A DNA stretch of 64,000 bases from Streptococcus mitis (GTDB taxonomy: Bacteria; Bacillota; Bacilli; Lactobacillales; Streptococcaceae). Numbering within the stretch: position 1 is the first letter of the stretch; each line of letters starts with the position of its first letter. The stretch covers positions 1-64,000 of the forward strand of contig NZ_CAMHZD010000006.1 of assembly GCF_946190065.1 (NCBI RefSeq), read 5' to 3'. The notes beneath the pieces were generated by a model. The model was not told where the DNA came from. It saw nothing but the letters and a program-made list of their open reading frames with translations, and ran no database searches. Shown here in pieces: positions 28,387 to 37,100 of the stretch. Both the position numbers and the translations under genes were made by a program.

Positions 28387-28953
28387 ATGAAAGAATTTAT
28401 TCAAACCTACCTCAATAAGCTTGATATAACAACGATTATTGAAAATATCTTAACCAAGGTACTTTCTCTGTTATTTTTATTTTTGCTATTCTACATAGCT
28501 AAAAAACTGCTTCATACAATGGTTCAGAGAATTGTCAAACCTTCTCTAAAAATGTCTCATCATGATGTCGGGCGTCAGAAAACCATCTCACGTTTATTAG
28601 AGAATGTGTTTAATTATACCCTCTATTTCTTTTTACTTTACTGTATCTTGTCTATTTTGGGTTTGCCAGTTTCTAGTTTGCTGGCAGGTGCTGGGATTGC
28701 TGGGGTAGCTATTGGGATGGGAGCTCAAGGTTTTCTGTCTGATGTTATCAATGGCTTTTTCATCCTCTTTGAACGTCAATTGGATGTGGGAGATGAGGTT
28801 GTTCTGACAAATGGTCCTATTACTGTATCGGGCAAGGTTGTCAGTGTCGGCATTCGGACGACGCAACTCAGAGGAGAAGACCAGGTTCTGCACTTCGTTC
28901 CCAATCGGAATATCACCGTTGTCAGCAATTTCTCTCGGACAGACCAGGCCTGA
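28387..28953 (+). CDS. Short MscS-family mechanosensitive channel protein
   Basis: A 188-residue MscS-like protein. It has two hydrophobic helices (LSLLFLFLLFYIAKKLL and YTLYFFLLYCILSIL), the pore-lining glycine/alanine helix (LLAGAGIAGVAIGMGAQGFL) and the middle beta domain (FERQLDVGDEVVL through HFVPNRNITVVSNFSR). It stops there, so the C-terminal alpha/beta cage domain of typical ~280-residue homologues is missing. The pore helix and beta domain look intact, so it may still form a channel that opens under osmotic downshock. The next gene's promoter begins about 15 bases on, leaving no room for a lost 3' end in place. Confidence 0.82.
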   Translation: MKEFIQTYLNKLDITTIIENILTKVLSLLFLFLLFYIAKKLLHTMVQRIVKPSLKMSHHDVGRQKTISRLLENVFNYTLYFFLLYCILSILGLPVSSLLAGAGIAGVAIGMGAQGFLSDVINGFFILFERQLDVGDEVVLTNGPITVSGKVVSVGIRTTQLRGEDQVLHFVPNRNITVVSNFSRTDQA

Positions 28954-28969
28954 AATTTTAGCAGATTTA

Positions 28970-28978
28970 TGGTACAAT
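28970..28978 (+). promoter_or_regulatory. Extended -10 promoter of corA
   Basis: TGGTACAAT (extended -10 with one mismatch) lies 27 bases before the corA ATG. Confidence 0.55.
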
Positions 28979-29004
28979 AGAAAGAGTTTGGTAAAGGAGA
29001 GAAG

Positions 29005-29913
29005 ATGTTTTTAGAAAAACAGTTGGGCAATGGTTGCGCCTGGATTAACCTAGATTTGGACAAGTTGAAAAAACTAGAGGACCTTTCTGAAATCTACGGT
29101 TTGGATAAGGAAACCATTGAATACGCACTGGATAGAAATGAGCGCGCCCATATGGATTATCACCGTGAAAATGGGACTGTGACCTTTATCTACAATGTCT
29201 TGAACTTGAAAAAGGATAAGGCATACTACGAAGCCTTTCCCATGACCTTTATCGTAGAACATCGTCGCCTAATTACCATTAGTAATACTAAGAACGCCTA
29301 TGTCATTGAACAGATGACCCGTTATCTGGAGAGTCATGACACGCTTTCGATTTACAAGTTTCTCTTTGCTAGTCTGGAAATCATCAGCAATGCCTACTAT
29401 CCTGTCATCGAACAGATGGACAAGAGTAAGGATGAAGTCAATGGTCTCTTGCGCCAGAGGACGACCAAGAAAAACCTCTTTGCCCTTTCCGACTTGGAGA
29501 CTGGTATGGTTTACCTCACTGCGGCTGCCAAGCAAAATCGCATGTTGCTGGAGCATATTCAAGGGCATGCCCTCTATCGCAGTTTTAACGAGATTGAGAG
29601 AGAACAGTTTGATGATGCTATGATTGAGGCTCATCAGCTGGTATCCATGACAGACTTGATTTCTCAGGTCCTCCAACAACTATCAGCATCTTACAATAAC
29701 ATCCTAAACAACAACCTGAATGATAATTTGACAACCTTGACTATCATCTCAGTCTTGCTAGCGGTTTTGGCAGTCGTGACAGGCTTTTTCGGAATGAATG
29801 TTCCCCTACCTTTAACAGATGAGCCCCATGCTTGGCTCTACATTAGTTTAGCCAGTGCTGGGTTGTGGATTGTTTTGTCATTGTTATTAAGGAAAATTGC
29901 GAAAAAAAGTTAA
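29005..29913 (+). CDS. corA: CorA-family magnesium transporter
   Basis: A 302-residue divalent-cation transporter. A large cytoplasmic domain (~1-235) is followed by two C-terminal helices. The first (TIISVLLAVLAVVTGFFGMN) ends with the GMN signature that forms the pore entrance, and the second is WLYISLASAGLWIVLSLLL. CorA pentamers import Mg2+. AAAGGAGAG precedes the ATG. It ends 14 bases before yqeG. Confidence 0.92.
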   Translation: MFLEKQLGNGCAWINLDLDKLKKLEDLSEIYGLDKETIEYALDRNERAHMDYHRENGTVTFIYNVLNLKKDKAYYEAFPMTFIVEHRRLITISNTKNAYVIEQMTRYLESHDTLSIYKFLFASLEIISNAYYPVIEQMDKSKDEVNGLLRQRTTKKNLFALSDLETGMVYLTAAAKQNRMLLEHIQGHALYRSFNEIEREQFDDAMIEAHQLVSMTDLISQVLQQLSASYNNILNNNLNDNLTTLTIISVLLAVLAVVTGFFGMNVPLPLTDEPHAWLYISLASAGLWIVLSLLLRKIAKKS

Positions 29914-29927
29914 GAAAAGGAGCCGGA

Positions 29928-30455
29928 ATGTCGATTGAAAATTACATGCCAGATTTTGCTGTGGAAGCAGTTTATGATCTGACAGTTCCAAGCCTGCAGG
30001 CGCAGGGAATCAAGGCTGTTTTGGTCGATTTGGACAATACCCTCATTGCTTGGAACAACCCTGATGGGACGCCAGAGATGAAGCAATGGCTACATGATCT
30101 TCGGGACGCGGGCATTCGCATCATCGTGGTATCAAATAACACCAAAAAACGGGTCCGACGAGCAGTTGAGAAGTTTGGAATTGATTACGTTTATTGGGCT
30201 CTGAAGCCCTTCACATTTGGGATTGATCGTGCCATGAAGGAATTTCACTATGAGAAAAGTGAAGTAGTCATGGTTGGTGACCAGCTCATGACCGATATTC
30301 GAGCAGCCCACCGTGCTGGTATTCGCTCGATTTTAGTCAAACCCTTGGTCAAACATGACTCAATCAAAACGCAGATTAACCGAGCTCGTGAGCGTCATGT
30401 CATGCGAAAAATCACTGAAAAGTACGGACCGATCACATATAAAAAAGGAATTTAA
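29928..30455 (+). CDS. yqeG: YqeG-family HAD phosphatase
   Basis: A 175-residue haloacid-dehalogenase-like hydrolase. The nucleophile motif is VLVDLDNTLIAW, motif II is IRIIVVSNNTKK, and motif IV region is VVMVGDQLMTDI. YqeG proteins belong to the subfamily III HAD enzymes; relatives act as phosphatidylglycerophosphate phosphatases, but the substrate here is unproven. The ATG at 29928 is chosen because AAAAGGAG lies 5-8 bases upstream; a GTG at 29865 would lie within corA. It heads the conserved yqeG-yqeH-yhbY-nadD-yqeK-rsfS cluster. Confidence 0.9.
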   Translation: MSIENYMPDFAVEAVYDLTVPSLQAQGIKAVLVDLDNTLIAWNNPDGTPEMKQWLHDLRDAGIRIIVVSNNTKKRVRRAVEKFGIDYVYWALKPFTFGIDRAMKEFHYEKSEVVMVGDQLMTDIRAAHRAGIRSILVKPLVKHDSIKTQINRARERHVMRKITEKYGPITYKKGI

Positions 30456-30457
30456 CT

Positions 30458-31564
30458 ATGGAAGAAATTCTCTGTATTGGTTGTGGAGCAACCATTCAGA
30501 CGACAGACAAGGCTGGTCTTGGATTTACCCCCCAGTCGGCACTTGAAAAAGGTTTGGAGACTGGCGAAGTCTATTGCCAACGTTGTTTCCGTCTCCGCCA
30601 CTATAATGAGATCACGGATGTCCAGTTGACGGACGATGATTTCCTCAAGCTCTTGCACGAGGTGGGAGACAGTGATGCCTTAGTGGTCAATGTCATTGAT
30701 ATCTTTGATTTTAATGGCTCTGTCATCCCAGGTTTGCCACGTTTTGTCTCGGGCAATGATGTCCTCTTGGTGGGAAATAAAAAAGATATCTTGCCCAAGT
30801 CTGTTAAACCAGGCAAGATTAGCCAGTGGCTCATGGAACGTGCCCACGAAGAAGGGCTTCGTCCTGTGGATGTCGTCCTAACTTCAGCCCAAAACAAACA
30901 TGCCATCAAGGAAGTCATTGACAAGATTGAACACTACCGTAAGGGTCGCGATGTCTATGTGGTCGGTGTGACCAACGTTGGAAAATCAACCCTAATCAAT
31001 GCTATTATTCAAGAAATCACGGGTGATCAAAATGTCATCACGACTTCGCGTTTCCCAGGGACAACCTTGGATAAGATTGAGATTCCGCTTGACGACGGAT
31101 CTTATATCTACGATACGCCAGGAATCATCCACCGTCACCAGATGGCCCACTACTTGACGGCCAAAAACCTCAAGTATGTCAGCCCCAAAAAGGAAATCAA
31201 GCCTAAGACCTATCAGCTCAATCCTGAACAAACCCTGTTTCTAGGCGGTCTAGGACGCTTTGACTTCATTGCGGGTGAAAAGCAAGGATTCACAGCCTTT
31301 TTTGACAACGAATTGAAACTTCATCGTACTAAGCTTGAAGGCGCTAGTGCTTTCTACGATAAGCACGTCGGAACCCTTCTGACACCACCAAATAGTAAGG
31401 AAAAAGAAGATTTTCCAAAACTAGTTCAGCATGTATTTAACATTAAGGAAAAGACAGACCTAGTCATCTCTGGACTCGGCTGGATCCGCGTAACAGGCAC
31501 AGCCAAAGTCGCCGTTTGGGCACCAGAAGGCGTCGCCGTCGTCCCACGAAAAGCCATTATTTAA
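30458..31564 (+). CDS. yqeH: YqeH, circularly permuted GTPase for 30S assembly
   Basis: A 368-residue GTPase. An N-terminal zinc finger (CIGCG...CQRCF) precedes a permuted G domain: the G4 motif NKKDIL comes first, then the P-loop GVTNVGKST and G3 DTPG. This order is typical of the YqeH/YlqF class. YqeH is needed for 30S subunit maturation. It starts 2 bases after yqeG. Confidence 0.94.
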   Translation: MEEILCIGCGATIQTTDKAGLGFTPQSALEKGLETGEVYCQRCFRLRHYNEITDVQLTDDDFLKLLHEVGDSDALVVNVIDIFDFNGSVIPGLPRFVSGNDVLLVGNKKDILPKSVKPGKISQWLMERAHEEGLRPVDVVLTSAQNKHAIKEVIDKIEHYRKGRDVYVVGVTNVGKSTLINAIIQEITGDQNVITTSRFPGTTLDKIEIPLDDGSYIYDTPGIIHRHQMAHYLTAKNLKYVSPKKEIKPKTYQLNPEQTLFLGGLGRFDFIAGEKQGFTAFFDNELKLHRTKLEGASAFYDKHVGTLLTPPNSKEKEDFPKLVQHVFNIKEKTDLVISGLGWIRVTGTAKVAVWAPEGVAVVPRKAII

Positions 31565-31589
31565 ACACAGAAAGGAAAGAGTTATCTAG

Positions 31590-31752
31590 ATTCGGGCGAG
31601 TCCTGCGAGCCCGTAGAGAATACTTTTCGCCGTGGTGTTAGTTGGTACAAGTGATTGTACCAACTGCGGAAAATTTGAGACCTTAGGCTCAAATTTTAGT
31701 CATGAAAGTCCAAAGGACTTTGCTGACGTCCGCCACCACTTTAGAAAAGTAT
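31590..31752 (+). repeat. Multi-hairpin element between yqeH and yhbY
   Basis: The 213-base gap holds at least four stems: CGGGC/GCCCG (31593-31613), GTTGGTACA/TGTACCAAC (31641-31664), AAAATTTGAG/CTCAAATTTT (31670-31697) and AAAGTCC/GGACTTT (31705-31721). The last three are enclosed by a long-range outer pairing of TACTTTTC (31621-31628) with GAAAAGTA (31744-31751) and of GTGGTG (31632-31637) with CACCAC (31734-31739). No coding frame is evident. It may be a small mobile repeat such as SPRITE, or a structured RNA in the yqeH-yhbY transcript. Only one copy is in the window. Confidence 0.6.
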
Positions 31753-31777
31753 AAAAAGAAACTCTTTTAAAGAAATT

Positions 31778-32089
31778 ATGTCATTAACATCAAAACAACG
31801 TGCCTTCCTCAACAGTCAGGCACACACCCTAAAACCCATCATCCAAATCGGGAAAAATGGACTCAACGACCAAATTAAAACCAGCGTTCGCCAAGCTCTT
31901 GATGCACGCGAATTGATCAAGGTTACTCTTTTGCAAAACACAGATGAAAATATCCACGAAGTAGCTGAAATTTTGGAAGAAGAAATCGGTGTGGATACAG
32001 TCCAAAAAATCGGACGCATCTTGATTTTGTTTAAACAATCCAGCAAGAAAGAAAATCGCAAGATTTCTAAAAAAGTCAAAGAAATCTAG
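31778..32089 (+). CDS. yhbY: YhbY, CRM-domain ribosome assembly RNA-binding protein
   Basis: A 103-residue protein that is one CRM domain: KQRAFLNSQAHTLKPIIQIG, then the GKNGLND loop and the ALDARELIKV core. CRM proteins bind precursor 50S particles. The N-terminus MSLTSKQ supports the ATG at 31778; the ribosome site is weak (AAAG), and the structured element just upstream could influence initiation. Confidence 0.92.
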   Translation: MSLTSKQRAFLNSQAHTLKPIIQIGKNGLNDQIKTSVRQALDARELIKVTLLQNTDENIHEVAEILEEEIGVDTVQKIGRILILFKQSSKKENRKISKKVKEI

Positions 32090-32140
32090 GAAATCTACTC
32101 CAAATAACTGTTTTTACAGAGAAATAAAGGAGACTAGCCT

Positions 32141-32770
32141 ATGGCAATCGAACTATTGACTCCCTTTACCAAGGTAGAGTTGGAGCCAGAAATCAAGGAG
32201 AAAAAACGTAAACAAGTCGGGATTTTAGGGGGGAATTTTAACCCTGTTCACAATGCCCATCTGATTGTTGCGGATCAAGTAAGACAACAGTTGGGGCTGG
32301 ACCAGGTTCTGCTCATGCCTGAATACCAACCTCCTCATGTAGATAAAAAGGAAACCATCCCTGAACACCATCGTCTCAAGATGCTTGAGTTGGCGATTGA
32401 GGGGATTGAAGGCCTAGCTATTGAAACCATTGAGTTGGAGCGCAAGGGTATTTCTTACACCTACGACACCATGAAGCTTCTAACTGAGAAGAATCCAGAT
32501 ACAGATTATTACTTTATCATCGGGGCCGACATGGTTGATTACCTACCTAAGTGGTATAGAATTGATGAGTTAGTTGATATGGTTCAGTTTGTGGGAGTTC
32601 AGCGCCCACGCTACAAGGCAGGGACTTCCTATCCAGTTATCTGGGTGGATGTGCCTCTCATGGATATCTCGTCCAGCATGGTGCGTGACTTCCTTGCCCA
32701 AGGTCGGAAACCTAATTTTCTCCTACCTCAGCCAGTGTTAGACTACATCGAGAAGGAGGGGCTCTACTGA
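32141..32770 (+). CDS. nadD: Nicotinate-nucleotide adenylyltransferase NadD
   Basis: A 209-residue enzyme that makes nicotinate adenine dinucleotide from NaMN and ATP in NAD synthesis. The nucleotidyltransferase motif [12 protein letters not shown] (~28-39) and the late motif [10 protein letters not shown] are present. AAGGAG precedes the ATG. It overlaps yqeK by one base. Confidence 0.95.
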   Translation: MAIELLTPFTKVELEPEIKEKKRKQVGILGGNFNPVHNAHLIVADQVRQQLGLDQVLLMPEYQPPHVDKKETIPEHHRLKMLELAIEGIEGLAIETIELERKGISYTYDTMKLLTEKNPDTDYYFIIGADMVDYLPKWYRIDELVDMVQFVGVQRPRYKAGTSYPVIWVDVPLMDISSSMVRDFLAQGRKPNFLLPQPVLDYIEKEGLY

Positions 32771-33363
32771 TGTCTTATCAAGACTATATCAACTGCTCTC
32801 GTGAGGCTTTGTTGGAAAAAATGGCAGAGCTTCTACCCGAGAAACGGTTAACCCATTGCTTGGGTGTGGAGCGTGCAGCCATAGAACTGGCTCAGCGATT
32901 TGGAATCGATGCCGAGAAAGCAGGACTAGCCGGCCTTCTTCATGACTATGCAAAAAAGCTGTCAGATCAGGAATTTTTGGACTTGATTGACCGTTATCAA
33001 CTAGATTCTGACCTCAAAAATTGGGGCAATAATGTCTGGCATGGTATGGTTGGCATTTACAAGATTCAGGAAGACTTGGATTTGCATGATCCAGAAATCC
33101 TGCGAGCTATTGAAATCCATACAGTCGGGGCTGACCAGATGACTGATTTTGATAAGGTTATCTACGTCGCAGACTATATAGAGCATAATCGAGCCTTTCC
33201 TGGAGTGGATGTAGCGCGTGAGATTGCAAGTCTATCGCTTAATAAGGCGGTGGCCTACGAAACAGCTCGAACCGTGGAGCATCTAGCTCATCAGGGATTC
33301 CCCATCTATCCCCAAACCCTTGAAACCTATAACGCCTTTGTGCACTATTTGAAAGAGGACTAA
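32770..33363 (+). CDS. yqeK: YqeK, HD-domain dinucleotide hydrolase
   Basis: A 197-residue HD-domain protein. H48 is in [10 protein letters not shown], and LLHDYAK provides the HD pair; [10 protein letters not shown] and [11 protein letters not shown] supply other metal ligands. YqeK enzymes cleave Ap4A symmetrically to ADP (family knowledge). The ATG overlaps the nadD stop (ATGA type). Confidence 0.92.
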   Translation: MSYQDYINCSREALLEKMAELLPEKRLTHCLGVERAAIELAQRFGIDAEKAGLAGLLHDYAKKLSDQEFLDLIDRYQLDSDLKNWGNNVWHGMVGIYKIQEDLDLHDPEILRAIEIHTVGADQMTDFDKVIYVADYIEHNRAFPGVDVAREIASLSLNKAVAYETARTVEHLAHQGFPIYPQTLETYNAFVHYLKED

Positions 33364-33864
33364 ATGAAGACGGCTTTTATAATCATTGATGTTCAGAATA
33401 TTTTAGTGGAAACCGGTTTTCAGACAAATAGTCTATTGGAAAAAATTTCTTATTTACAAAACCAGGCTAGAAGTAAGAATATTGAAATTATCTATGTTCA
33501 ACATATTGAGAATCCTGAAGCTCAAACATCAGAAGATTGGCAGTTATCTGCGCTTTTAAATCGAAAATCTGATGAAAAGGTCTTTCAGAAGAAGTATAAC
33601 AGTATTTTCAAAGAAACTGGTTTAAAAGAATACTTGGATAAACAGGGGATTGAAAAATTAGTTTTATGTGGTATGCAGACAGAATATTGTGTGGATACCT
33701 CTGTCAAGGTTGCCTTTGAATATGGCTATCAGCTTATTATTCCAGAAGGTGCTGTCACAACCTTTGATGGGAAAGACATTCCAGCAGTAACGATAAATGA
33801 ATTTTATGAGGGCATTTGGGAGGGTCGCTTTGCAGATGTCCTAGATTACAAACATCTTTTCTAG
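33364..33864 (+). CDS. Isochorismatase-family cysteine hydrolase
   Basis: A 166-residue hydrolase of the isochorismatase/nicotinamidase fold. The triad candidates are D9 in FIIIDVQN, a Lys in VFQKKYNS and the Cys of CGMQTEYCVD. It starts directly after the yqeK stop and is followed by rsfS, so it is in the same operon. Being next to nadD, a nicotinamidase role is conceivable, but the metal-site residues of known nicotinamidases are not clear, so I leave the substrate open. Confidence 0.88.
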   Translation: MKTAFIIIDVQNILVETGFQTNSLLEKISYLQNQARSKNIEIIYVQHIENPEAQTSEDWQLSALLNRKSDEKVFQKKYNSIFKETGLKEYLDKQGIEKLVLCGMQTEYCVDTSVKVAFEYGYQLIIPEGAVTTFDGKDIPAVTINEFYEGIWEGRFADVLDYKHLF

Positions 33865-33876
33865 AAAGAGGACTAA

Positions 33877-34230
<354 letters not shown>

Positions 34231-34236
34231 AAGACG

Positions 34237-34266
34237 AACTCAGTTGTAGCCAACTGGGTTTCTTTG
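34237..34266 (+). terminator. Terminator after rsfS
   Basis: The stem AACTCAGTTG / CAACTGGGTT with a short loop is followed by TCTTTG. The T run is interrupted, so strength is moderate. Confidence 0.6.
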
Positions 34267-34340
34267 CTTATTTTAGAAAAAATGGATAGAAAGGTATAGG
34301 GCGAGTGGTGTTTGCCATGGAGGCTCTTGGTATCATGATT

Positions 34341-35081
34341 ATGGCAACTTATGAAACCTTTGCGGCGGTCTATGATGCGGTCATGGACGATAGTTTATAT
34401 GATAAATGGACGGATTTTTCTCTGGGTCATTTGCCTAAGACAAAGGAGAGAAAAAAACTCTTGGAATTGGCTTGTGGGACAGGCATCCAGTCTGTACGCT
34501 TTTCTCAAGCTGGTTTTGATGTGACTGGACTTGACTTGAGCGCAGATATGCTGAAGATTGCGGAGAAGAGAGCGGCTTCAGCCAAACAAAAGATTGATTT
34601 TATTGAAGGCAATATGTTGGATTTGTCCAAGGTAGGTCAATACGACTTTGTCACTTGTTATTCGGACTCTATCTGCTACATGCAGGATGAGGTGGAAGTA
34701 GGGGATGTTTTTAAGGAAGTGTATAATGCCCTTAATGAAGATGGAGTTTTCATCTTTGATGTGCATTCGACCTACCAGACAGACGAAGTTTTTCCAGGCT
34801 ATTCTTATCATGAAAATGCAGAAGATTTCGCCATGCTATGGGATACCTATGAGGATGCGGCGCCTCACTCTATCGTTCATGAGTTGACTTTCTTTGTCAA
34901 GGAAGCGGATGGTTCCTTTAGTCGCCACGATGAAGTGCATGAGGAGCGAACCTATGAGGTCTTGACCTATGATATTTTGCTGGAGCAGGCTGGATTTAAG
35001 TCTTTCAAACTCTATGCAGACTTTGAGGACAAGGAGCCGACAGAGACAAGTACCCGTTGGTTTTTTGTCGCGCAGAAGTAG
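34341..35081 (+). CDS. Class I SAM-dependent methyltransferase
   Basis: A ~246-residue methyltransferase with motif I LLELACGTGIQS, the acidic motif VTGLDLSADML and motif IV DFVTCYSDSICY. Substrate unknown; small-molecule or tRNA targets are both possible. The start is uncertain: GGAGG at 34319-34323 suits an ATG at 34335 (two residues longer), while homologues usually begin MATYETFAAVYD, which gives 34341. The GTG at 34305 precedes the ribosome site and is unlikely. It lies 9 bases upstream of tmcAL, and the two are commonly neighbours in streptococci. Confidence 0.85.
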   Translation: MATYETFAAVYDAVMDDSLYDKWTDFSLGHLPKTKERKKLLELACGTGIQSVRFSQAGFDVTGLDLSADMLKIAEKRAASAKQKIDFIEGNMLDLSKVGQYDFVTCYSDSICYMQDEVEVGDVFKEVYNALNEDGVFIFDVHSTYQTDEVFPGYSYHENAEDFAMLWDTYEDAAPHSIVHELTFFVKEADGSFSRHDEVHEERTYEVLTYDILLEQAGFKSFKLYADFEDKEPTETSTRWFFVAQK

Positions 35082-35090
35082 GAGATTATC

Positions 35091-36188
35091 ATGACCATCA
35101 CAGGTATTATCGCGGAGTTTAATCCTTTTCATAATGGACACAAATACCTGCTGGATCAGGCCGAGGGACTGAAAATCGTGGCTATGTCAGGAAATTTCAT
35201 GCAGCGTGGAGAACCTGCTATTGTGGACAAGTGGACACGAACTCATATGGCGTTGGAAAATGGCGCAGATTTGGTAGTAGAATTGCCCTTTTTAGTCAGT
35301 GTTCAGGCGGCAGATTTCTTTGGCCAAGGAGCTGTGGATATCTTAGCCCAGTTGGGGATTGATACCTTAGCCTTTGGGACGGAGGAAGTTCTGGATTATC
35401 AAAAAATCGCTGACTTATACACAGAGAAAGGTGCTGAGATGGAGAAATTTGTGGATAATCTACCAGATTCTCTCTCTTATCCCCAGAAAACCCAAGCTAT
35501 GTGGAAGGAATTTGCTGGTCTTGATTTTTCTGGCAATACGCCCAATCATGTCCTTGCTCTCGCCTATGCCAAAGCAGTTGCGGGACACAACATCAAACTG
35601 CATCCGATTCAGCGTAAGGGCGCTGGTTACCATTCTGTGGACAAGGATGTGGACTTTGCCTCAGCAACAGCCATCCGTCAGCACCAATCAGACCAAGATT
35701 TCTTAGAACGCTTTATGCCTTCTGTTGCTCTCTTTGAGCAGGCCAGTAAGGTGAGCTGGGATGACTATTTTCCCTTGCTACGCTATCAAATCTTGTCAAA
35801 TCCCGACCTAACTACCATCTATCAGGTCAATCAAGAAATGGCTGTGCGCATTAAAGAGGCTATTAAACCAGCACAGTCTGTAGAAGAATTAGTCGAGGCG
35901 GTTGCGACCAAACGATATACCAAGGCGCGTGTCAGACGCCTATTGACCTATATTTTGATGCAGGCTAGAGAAAGTGACTTGCCAGAAGGGATTCATGTCC
36001 TTGGCTTTACTGAAAAAGGCAGACAGCATCTTAAATCTCTGAAAGGGCAGGTCAATCTAGTCAGCCGAATTGGTAAAGAAGCCTGGGATAGCATGACCCA
36101 AAAGGCAGACCAGATTTACCAACTAGGAAATCCAAGTATAGCAGAGCAGAATTTTGGAAGAGTGCCGATTAGAATAGAATCAAACTAA
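35091..36188 (+). CDS. tmcAL: TmcAL (YlbM), tRNA(Met) cytidine acetate ligase
   Basis: A 365-residue nucleotidyltransferase-fold protein. The N-terminal motif [13 protein letters not shown] is diagnostic. It is followed by [13 protein letters not shown]. In B. subtilis TmcAL uses acetate and ATP to form N4-acetylcytidine at the elongator tRNA(Met) wobble base (family knowledge). GGAG precedes the ATG. A terminator follows. Confidence 0.92.
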   Translation: MTITGIIAEFNPFHNGHKYLLDQAEGLKIVAMSGNFMQRGEPAIVDKWTRTHMALENGADLVVELPFLVSVQAADFFGQGAVDILAQLGIDTLAFGTEEVLDYQKIADLYTEKGAEMEKFVDNLPDSLSYPQKTQAMWKEFAGLDFSGNTPNHVLALAYAKAVAGHNIKLHPIQRKGAGYHSVDKDVDFASATAIRQHQSDQDFLERFMPSVALFEQASKVSWDDYFPLLRYQILSNPDLTTIYQVNQEMAVRIKEAIKPAQSVEELVEAVATKRYTKARVRRLLTYILMQARESDLPEGIHVLGFTEKGRQHLKSLKGQVNLVSRIGKEAWDSMTQKADQIYQLGNPSIAEQNFGRVPIRIESN

Positions 36189-36212
36189 GTCTACCGAAAG
36201 GTGGGCTTTTTG
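36188..36212 (+). terminator. Terminator after tmcAL
   Basis: AGTCTACC, a GAAA-type loop and GGTGGGCT form a stem with G-U pairs, then TTTTT. A similar hairpin follows yoeB (AGTCTACTGCGAAGTAGGCT). Confidence 0.7.
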
Positions 36213-36229
36213 AGATTTTTTACGAATAA

Positions 36230-36332
36230 TACTCTTCGAAAATCAAATTCAAACCACGTCAACGTCGCCTTGCCGTACTCAAGTACAGCCTGCGGCTAGT
36301 TTCCTAGTTTGCTCTTTGATTTTCATTGAGTA
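36230..36332 (+). repeat. BOX element upstream of yefM-yoeB
   Basis: A 103-bp boxA-boxC repeat without boxB, identical to the copy at 15396. It ends 35 bases before the -35 of the yefM promoter. A BOX element in this position is known in S. pneumoniae, where it supplies an additional promoter for the toxin-antitoxin operon (from memory); the pneumococcal element has a boxB part that is lacking here. Confidence 0.9.
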
Positions 36333-36353
36333 TAAATAGATAGAAAAGAAAAT

Positions 36354-36395
36354 CTTGTACAAGTTCCTGACAATTTCTTTCTTTTCGTGTATAAT
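36354..36395 (+). promoter_or_regulatory. yefM-yoeB promoter with palindromic operator
   Basis: CTTGTACAAG (36354-36363) is a perfect 10-bp palindrome containing TGTACA, the core hexamer of known YefM-YoeB operators. CTGACA (36367-36372), a 17-bp spacer and TATAAT (36390-36395) make a strong promoter directly after it. Repressor binding there would cover the -35 region, fitting autoregulation by YefM/YoeB. Confidence 0.75.
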
Positions 36396-36425
36396 AGTGG
36401 AAAAGAGGTAAAACGAGGTATGGTT

Positions 36426-36680
36426 ATGGAAGCAGTTCTTTACTCAACATTCCGAAATCATTTAAAAGACTACATGAAGAAGGTAAATGATGAATTTGAG
36501 CCTTTGACGGTGGTCAATAAAAATCCAGACGAGGACATTGTAGTACTTTCAAAGAGTGAGTGGGATAGTATTCAGGAAACCCTGAGAATTGCTCAAAATA
36601 AGGAACTTTCTGATAAGGTTTTGCGAGGAATGGCTCAAGTCCGTGCTGGAAGTACTCAGGTCCATGTTATTGAGGAGTGA
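36426..36680 (+). CDS. yefM: YefM antitoxin
   Basis: An 84-residue Phd/YefM-family antitoxin. The N-terminal DNA-binding fold reads MEAVLYSTFRNHLKDYMKK, then PLTVVNKN and DIVVLSKSEWDSI. The disordered C-terminal part wraps the toxin. The ATG at 36426 is preferred because GAGGT lies 6 bases upstream; the ATG at 36420 has no room for a ribosome site, and longer frames overlap the -10 box. It represses its own operon. It lies 3 bases before yoeB. Confidence 0.92.
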   Translation: MEAVLYSTFRNHLKDYMKKVNDEFEPLTVVNKNPDEDIVVLSKSEWDSIQETLRIAQNKELSDKVLRGMAQVRAGSTQVHVIEE

Positions 36681-36683
36681 GAA

Positions 36684-36938
36684 ATGCTGCTCAAGTTTAC
36701 AGAAGATGCCTGGGCTGATTATTGCTACTGGCAAAATCAGGATAAGAAAACCCTAAAACGAATCAACAAACTAATCAAGGATATTCAACGCGATCCATTT
36801 ACAGGAATTGGTAAACCAGAACCACTCAAGTATGACTACCAAGGAGCATGGTCACGTCGTATTGATGCAGAAAATCGCTTGATTTATATGATGGATGGAG
36901 ATAGCGTGGCTTTCTTGTCCTTTAAAGATCATTACTAA
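36684..36938 (+). CDS. yoeB: YoeB toxin, ribosome-dependent mRNA endonuclease
   Basis: An 84-residue RelE-superfamily toxin: FTEDAWADYCYWQNQDKKTL, then the RDPFTGIGKPEPLK core, GAWSRRIDAENRLIY with catalytic-type Arg residues, and the terminal H-Y that contributes the general acid/base His (last two residues). YoeB cuts mRNA in the ribosomal A site. Full length and no damage seen, so the pair should be active. Confidence 0.93.
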   Translation: MLLKFTEDAWADYCYWQNQDKKTLKRINKLIKDIQRDPFTGIGKPEPLKYDYQGAWSRRIDAENRLIYMMDGDSVAFLSFKDHY

Positions 36939-36962
36939 GTCTACTGCGAAGTAGGCTTTTTA
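36936..36962 (+). terminator. Terminator after yoeB
   Basis: AGTCTACT / AGTAGGCT stem with a GCGA loop followed by TTTTT. Confidence 0.75.
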
Positions 36963-37023
36963 AATAACAAGTTTATTTTAGTGATTGTGCCCTAAATTCC
37001 CCAAAACATATTCTATTTTAGGT

Positions 37024-37052
37024 TTGTGAAAATCACTTTTTTATGGTAGAAT
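37024..37052 (+). promoter_or_regulatory. rny promoter
   Basis: TTGTGA (37024-37029), 17-bp spacer, TAGAAT (37047-37052) with a TG extension (TGGTAGAAT), 48 bases before rny. Confidence 0.65.
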
Positions 37053-37100
37053 GTAAAAGAATGTATGTCATTCGGAATAACAATAAAATGAGGTAAAAAC

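Noticed and set aside
36387-36425. Longer YefM start
   Set aside because: It would begin inside the -10 box of the yefM promoter; the ATG at 36426 has a proper ribosome site.
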